The notes below the pieces were generated by a model. It had not been told where the DNA came from. It was given only the letters and a program-made list of their open reading frames with translations, and made no database searches. A stretch of DNA of 64,000 nt from Thunnus maccoyii. Taxonomy: Eukaryota > Chordata > Actinopteri > Scombriformes > Scombridae. Positions within the stretch are counted from its first letter, which is position 1. Every line of letters begins with the position of its first letter. Location: contig NC_056543.1 of assembly GCF_910596095.1 (NCBI RefSeq), positions 19,669,542 through 19,733,541 on the forward strand, given 5' to 3'. Both the position numbers and the translations under genes were made by a program. Below, piece by piece: positions 47,778 through 64,000 of this stretch.

Positions 47778-50148
47778 TCTTTCGCAAATCTAGGGTTACC
47801 ATTTATAAACGATCCTCGAGGAAATTTTAATCACAAGTGTTTTAGTTGGCATATGCTTTACTTCCTTATTTTTTGGCACAATTCTGTATGTGTGAAGAAA
47901 TAGGAACAATAATTGAGAAATCAACCAATTATTTCCCTTAGAATATTTCTTTTCTTTTCCACTGACCAATTAAAACCTAATATGTAGAAAATGTATTGAA
48001 GTGGTAACTCTTCTTTCCTTCGGCCACAGAGTGGGCTTCTATTTGATGAGGATGACAGAATAAGTAAATGATCATATTTTTTATTATACCAAATAAGGAA
48101 ATATAACATATACATATGTCACATTCTTTTGTTTGCCAAAAAGTCTATCACAGATAAAGAAATGAACAGTATGTTATCCCACACAGTGATGTTGCTTATA
48201 GTTGGGGTCGATTAGACCCCAGAGAGATTAAACACCCTGTTAGACCTCTCAAAACTCCCCCAGAACAAAAAGAAAAAAATGCAAATATGTGCAATTTGAA
48301 AGGGGTAGTGCGGCGTAAGAAAATACTGTCAACACCAATCACAGATATGAAGCATATGAAAATCCACAGTATTTAACCCTATTTACAGCTGGGGTTTCTA
48401 AGACCCCAAGCAGAAGTAATGCATCATGTTCTGTAGCAGTCTTCTGATCAGTTCAAAATCAGGTCGAAGTGTATTTATTTATTTATTTGGGGGGGTACAA
48501 CAGAATCTAAGCAAATTAAATCAGTTACTTCATAAAGGATCATGCAGGGAAAAAAAACACTTATCAGGTTTAAATTGTAAAACAAAGATACATAATTGCT
48601 GGAACAAAATAGTTTTATATCGTTTTATAATCTTTATCAGTCTCATTCTGATTATTCCCGACCAAGGGCTATTTATTCTATATTTTGCTTTGACTGGATT
48701 TACCTTTATCACCTGAATGGCAGCTGGAGCCCATAAAAATATTAAAACGTTAACATTACCAGACAAGTTAGAACAATGTGATTGAGACATTTCCTGATTG
48801 GGATTTTGCCTCTACCAGGAAATCAATGAATCACAAAAAAAAAAAAAAACAAATCCAGCAGGTGGAGCCTTGAGGCATATTTTAATACTCTAAATGAGGT
48901 TTTTCTGCAGTTTCTCATTATGTCTGCAAATAAGTTTTGTTTTTGTTTTTTGTTTTGTTTTTTCTCCTCTTGGTACACACTCAGAGTGAATCATCTGAAC
49001 AGACTTATTGCAAGCATTGCATTTACTCACTTGACAATTTTTCTTAACTTCCAACAAACAAGAACTTCAACTTAAATCTCTGCCAACTCTGCTGTCTGTC
49101 GTCATGTAGTCATATAGATGATAAAGCACTGAAGAACAAAAATCATGTCCTCTTGAAATGTGTTCTTTGTCACGGCGGATTTTTTTTCTTTCTATCTCAT
49201 AATGGAAAGCAGACATTGGACAAATATATTTACTTTTTTTTTTTTTTTTAACTTTGTTTCAATATACTATCAGTGATGAAATAACTGCAAACAACTCAAT
49301 CAGAGGTCCGTTGTCTTGAGAAAAAGTTAAAGTTAAAAAAGAAATGATTTCTTACAACATGCTCTGTATATGATTAAATGAAACAAAACAGAAATATAAT
49401 TTTGTTTTGCATTACATTTTTATGGTCTTGAGGCATTTTTAGCTGCTGTGTTATGCAGCATATTAACTTATGCGCACCAACTGTTCCCTACATGAGAAAA
49501 ACATTTTTATTACCTAAATCTTTTCACGCAATCTTTTCTATATGAAACTGTTTCCAAGGATTCTTATTTTTTTGGCAAAATCATTTGTGAAAATAGCTAA
49601 AATTCAAAACCAGAATTATGTATACAAGTTATTATAATTTCTTGAATCATTTCCAGTATTTGTTAATATGCAAAAATGTTCACATCTCAAAATCCAACAA
49701 AGTCTTGGTGACAGTACACGGAGGAGGTAGTGTTCACGTATTACAGCCCTGTCTGCAGGGTGTCTCATGGGGAGGTCACACAGAGTTCATATATTTTTTT
49801 TCTTTGTTGCTCTTGTCTACTTTAGTTGAAAGGAGACGCTGCAGAATTCGAGCCATGTTACACTAGTACAAAAAGGGATGTCAGAGCAAATCATGTCAGA
49901 AGTAGTATTTTGGCTCAGTGTGGGTCAGAGTGAATCCCGTAGAGCAAGACTGACACTTTGCTCTATGGTTGTGGTGTTTTCTTTTCACGGTAATGTTGTG
50001 AGGGTTTGCTCAAGCTTTAATGAGAGATCATGTGTAAATTAGCATAAATAAATGTATTAAATTATCATCTTAATGAGAAACATTTTTAGCATTCGGTACC
50101 TCTTAAAACAAGCAGAACAAGTCACACTGATTATCAAATGAAGTCACT
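47778..50148. other. Intergenic region between cog3 and mid1
   Basis: About 2.4 kb of AT-rich DNA with no supportable gene. It has two similar hairpins (48202-48220 and 48390-48408), a TTTA tract with G-run near 48470-48495, an A-run at 48834-48849, T/G-rich runs near 48938-48965 and a T-run near 49233-49248. Confidence 0.5.
48202..48408. repeat. Pair of TGGGGT...ACCCCA hairpins
   Basis: TGGGGTC-GATTA-GACCCCA (48202-48220) is a perfect 7-base stem with a 5-base loop. A related stem, TGGGGT and ACCCCA, occurs at 48390-48408. The upstream flanks are also similar (TTATAGT and TTACAGC). They may be sub-terminal parts of a decayed DNA transposon. Confidence 0.5.
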
Positions 50149-50989
50149 TTTATTACATCTTGTCACAGAGAAACTTAAATGTGAAAACTGTGATGAAGCG
50201 GTTGATGATGAACTGTACTCTTTTTTTTATTCAAACCAGTATGAAGCTACCATGAGGAGATAAATCATCTCATAATGCTGGACTGTTATCGAGCATTTAC
50301 AGATAAATACTGGAAAAACTTGCTAAGACTGATTTTAAATTGACATTTCTAAGAGCGATTGTAGTATATCATGTAATTGTGATCTATTTCATCGGGTGCT
50401 TTTTCAATACAAAAAGAAGAAAGGGAAACATTTTATGGTACAAGTGGCTTAGAAATACATTTTTATAGTGGCAGGCTTCGTCTTCTCAAAGTGCTAAAAA
50501 ATTGTTCAAAAACATTAGAAAATATCCTATCACACAACTTTCCAGAAACATTAGGATCAAAGACTTAGTCCCCTGTTGCTTGCACATGAAGGTTTATCAT
50601 TACCTTTAACAACACATGAATGTAAAAACATATAATACGAATTTAGAAATTAAAAAAAGAACCTGTAACCTATTCAAAAACATCTCCACAACTTTTAAAC
50701 TGTAAGCAAACCTTTAAAATGATCCAGCAGAGTAATGTACAGTACATAAATGTGCAAAGCAAATTAATACATCTACAAATGCAAAAATCATTTCTTAAAT
50801 ACGTCCAAAAATATCAGTTAATTTCAACAAAGGCGTGATTGGGAATGTCCACCTTTGACCTTTAATTGCATCTTGTTTGTTTTTTTTAAATTTTGCCAAC
50901 AGTATGGGGGGCACAGTCAAAGAGGTGCAGGTGCAGGCATTCTGGTCTCTTTTTGGATACACAAAGAAAATCCAGCAGGACAGGTTTTG
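50149..50989 (-). other. mid1: mid1 3' untranslated region
   Basis: Follows the mid1 TGA stop (50992-50990 on the minus strand). A minus-strand AATAAA (read at 50154-50149) is a plausible poly(A) signal, giving a 3' UTR near 840 bases. Its exact end is not determined. Confidence 0.45.
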
Positions 50990-62057
<11,068 letters not shown>

Positions 62058-64000
62058 TTTCAGGCAAAACAAAGTGGGGTTGTCAGCGAAATCCAGGGAA
62101 GCTGATCAGCTATCTGCAAAGATGACACAGACATGAATTTAAAAAACTGGGACAACTATAAAAAGTTCTTCAATAGGAGTTAATGTCCCCTCAACATGTC
62201 CAGCTTTAGACATTAAGGTTACTTGGGGGGAACAAAGTGAATAAAACAGACATCATGCATTTTCCGTCTTTGTTATCAAGTGCTTATCATAATAAAATCA
62301 AAATGATTCATCTCCGCCTTGAGTTTCATTAAATTTCCTTTGCAAACTAGATGTGAATTATGAATATAAATACTATGTAAATATTTGTAAAAGAAATCTG
62401 ATTATGGAAATGAAGCAAATTGGGGAAATAAAATAAACAAGCAGAATACTTAAACAAAAACATGTGTCTCCACATTAGAAATGTATCAGAATGCTGTATG
62501 GTCTGTTTGGCTGGACTTACAACTTAGAAAATGCGGCAGTGGCTCATTTTAATTTGGCACAGGAGCAGTCTAGCCTGTCCCAATGTGTTCCTCTCTATAC
62601 TGTAGCCCGAAGGCCAGCAGGCCAGCGAGGACTGACAGCTCAGCCAAGCAGAAGTCTATTGGCCTGCTTGCTGATGAGTGGAGCTCCACGCTATCACAGA
62701 CACTAAGCCTTTGTTCATGGCCGGTCAGACACCCCAGCTGCGAGTGGACACACTGTGCTCACAGCGTCTCTCTATGTGAACTCTCTACCTCCACTCATTA
62801 TGTGTGAAGAAGGCAAAAGCTCATTATTAGGACACTCGGGCACAAGTAGCCTTTTGAAGTTGTGAGGATACAGCAATTACCTCTGAGCTACAGACCTGGG
62901 TTTGTTCTTTCCATTCTATTCAGATTCAACCATCCCGCTGTACTGTACCAGACAAGAGGCAATTGTTGCACTTGTCTCTTGTGACAGTGATGCATCTGTG
63001 GGCCTTTGTCTCTATGCTATTTGTTCTTTACAGACAAAGTGAGCAAGTTCAGGTGTCTTCAAGTTATTATTGAGGATCAAAGACAACCTCTCCACTATGC
63101 AAACTACTCATAAACATGCTAAATCAAGCCTTTGGCACCTATATTGTTATTAGAGCCTCTATTATCCATTAATATATTCTCTCTAAAATTTTAGATACTG
63201 TTAATTTTACACACAATATTTTGGTTTCAGTTTTAAATAATGTTTGCATAATCCTTAACTTATTCATGCATATATATATATACTGCAAATAGCATAAAAG
63301 CAAACTCATCTCTACAAAAAAATAAAACTCTGGCAAATGAAACTACTTAACTTTATCCATTTGTTTGACAGGGTTCTTCTTGAGATTCAAGACAACATCA
63401 CATCATTTTTTAGCAAAACTCAGCTACAACATAGTTGTTACTGTACTTTCACAGGTCTTGTCAAACAGGTTTAGTTAAGACCTAATTCAAGCAGGCTATC
63501 CTAACTACAACATGAACAAAGAGCTTTGTATGACAAACACAATGCAAAAAGACACTAATCCTGTGATGTCATTGCCTACGGTATAAAATATCCTGAAGTT
63601 CAAGAGAGCTTGTAAAAGAACACCGTGGCAAAACTGTGTTACAGCATCAAAGTACATTACGCACTCCTGAAAGCTCCTCCATTCATACACAGTTTACTTT
63701 ACCCACCGATGGATTTCGCCCCACTTTGCACTGCCGAGACATTTCTGCTGAAGGAAAACTTCTGACCTGAATCATGAAAATATGTTCATGACAACAAATG
63801 CACCAGCCATAAACCCCCAACGTGCTGTAAAGATGGGCATCCAGATGGCACAAGTCTCCACAGCACAGTAATCTTGCAGCAGAGCTGTCATTAGGCAAGA
63901 GATTGAGCAAGAGGTAGCAAGCACAACAGGAAAAGTTGCCCGACAATTCCAGGAAAGCCAGCTCCACCTACAGCTGGAGAGCTGGCCAGTACTGGAAGAA
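62058..64000 (-). other. mid1: mid1 5' leader and upstream DNA
   Basis: The first coding exon extends at least to 62113, where an acceptor (TTTGCAG on the minus strand) indicates one or more upstream noncoding exons, as in mammalian MID1. No promoter is visible in the remaining 1.9 kb. A donor-like GTAAAG after CATCGGTGG near 63700 could end such an exon, but this is weak. Open frames here (for example 63683-63967, minus) have no recognisable domain. Confidence 0.4.

Noticed and set aside
63683-63967. 94-codon cysteine-rich minus-strand open frame upstream of mid1
   Set aside because: No domain, no clear start context, and it lies where mid1 noncoding exons or intron are expected.

Overview
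The window is vertebrate nuclear DNA, almost certainly from a ray-finned (teleost) fish. It holds intron-containing genes with GT-AG introns, short fish-type introns, and proteins that read as orthologues of human PCDH8, CNMD, EDNRB, ERICH6B, COG3 and MID1. It also carries typical fish repeats: Tc1/mariner, hAT and piggyBac-type MITEs, LINE remnants, and CA, TA and AATA microsatellites. I see no bacterial, phage or CRISPR features and no tRNA or rRNA gene. The species cannot be named from the sequence.

Layout. 1-1733: upstream DNA with a decayed Tc1-like element and the pcdh8 promoter. 1734-5109 (+): pcdh8, 3 coding exons. 6524-9497 (+): cnmd (chondromodulin), 7 exons. 9.5-16.2 kb: intergenic. 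16238-19111 (-): an endothelin B-type receptor, 7 coding exons plus a 5' noncoding exon. 19975-25917 (+) and 28377-33729 (+): two tandem, diverged paralogues of the FAM194/ERICH6 family (erich6b-like), 14 and 12 exons. 34939-47445 (-): cog3, complete with 23 exons. 47.4-50.1 kb: cog3 promoter, a repeat and intergenic DNA. 50990-62057 (-): mid1 (TRIM18), all 9 coding exons. 62.1-64 kb: upstream mid1 DNA, probably 5' noncoding exons and intron.

Exon boundaries were placed by hand from splice consensus, reading-phase continuity and remembered family proteins. For all seven genes the joined exons keep frame from ATG to stop, giving 992, 339, 429, 550, 525, 825 and 669 residues. The two least certain points are the first exon of the first erich6b copy, where the best-scoring splice implies an implausibly small intron, and the first exon of cnmd.

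The genes do not form one pathway. They are a conserved linkage group: pcdh8-cnmd and cog3-erich6b are neighbours in human 13q14 too, and EDNRB is on 13q22, while MID1 is X-linked in humans. Most notable observations: the tandem erich6b pair with a shared minor-spliceosome (U12-type) intron; a possible ultra-short intron; an RFX-like inverted repeat before the second copy; and two adjacent hAT MITEs with recognisable 8-bp target duplications in one cog3 intron.
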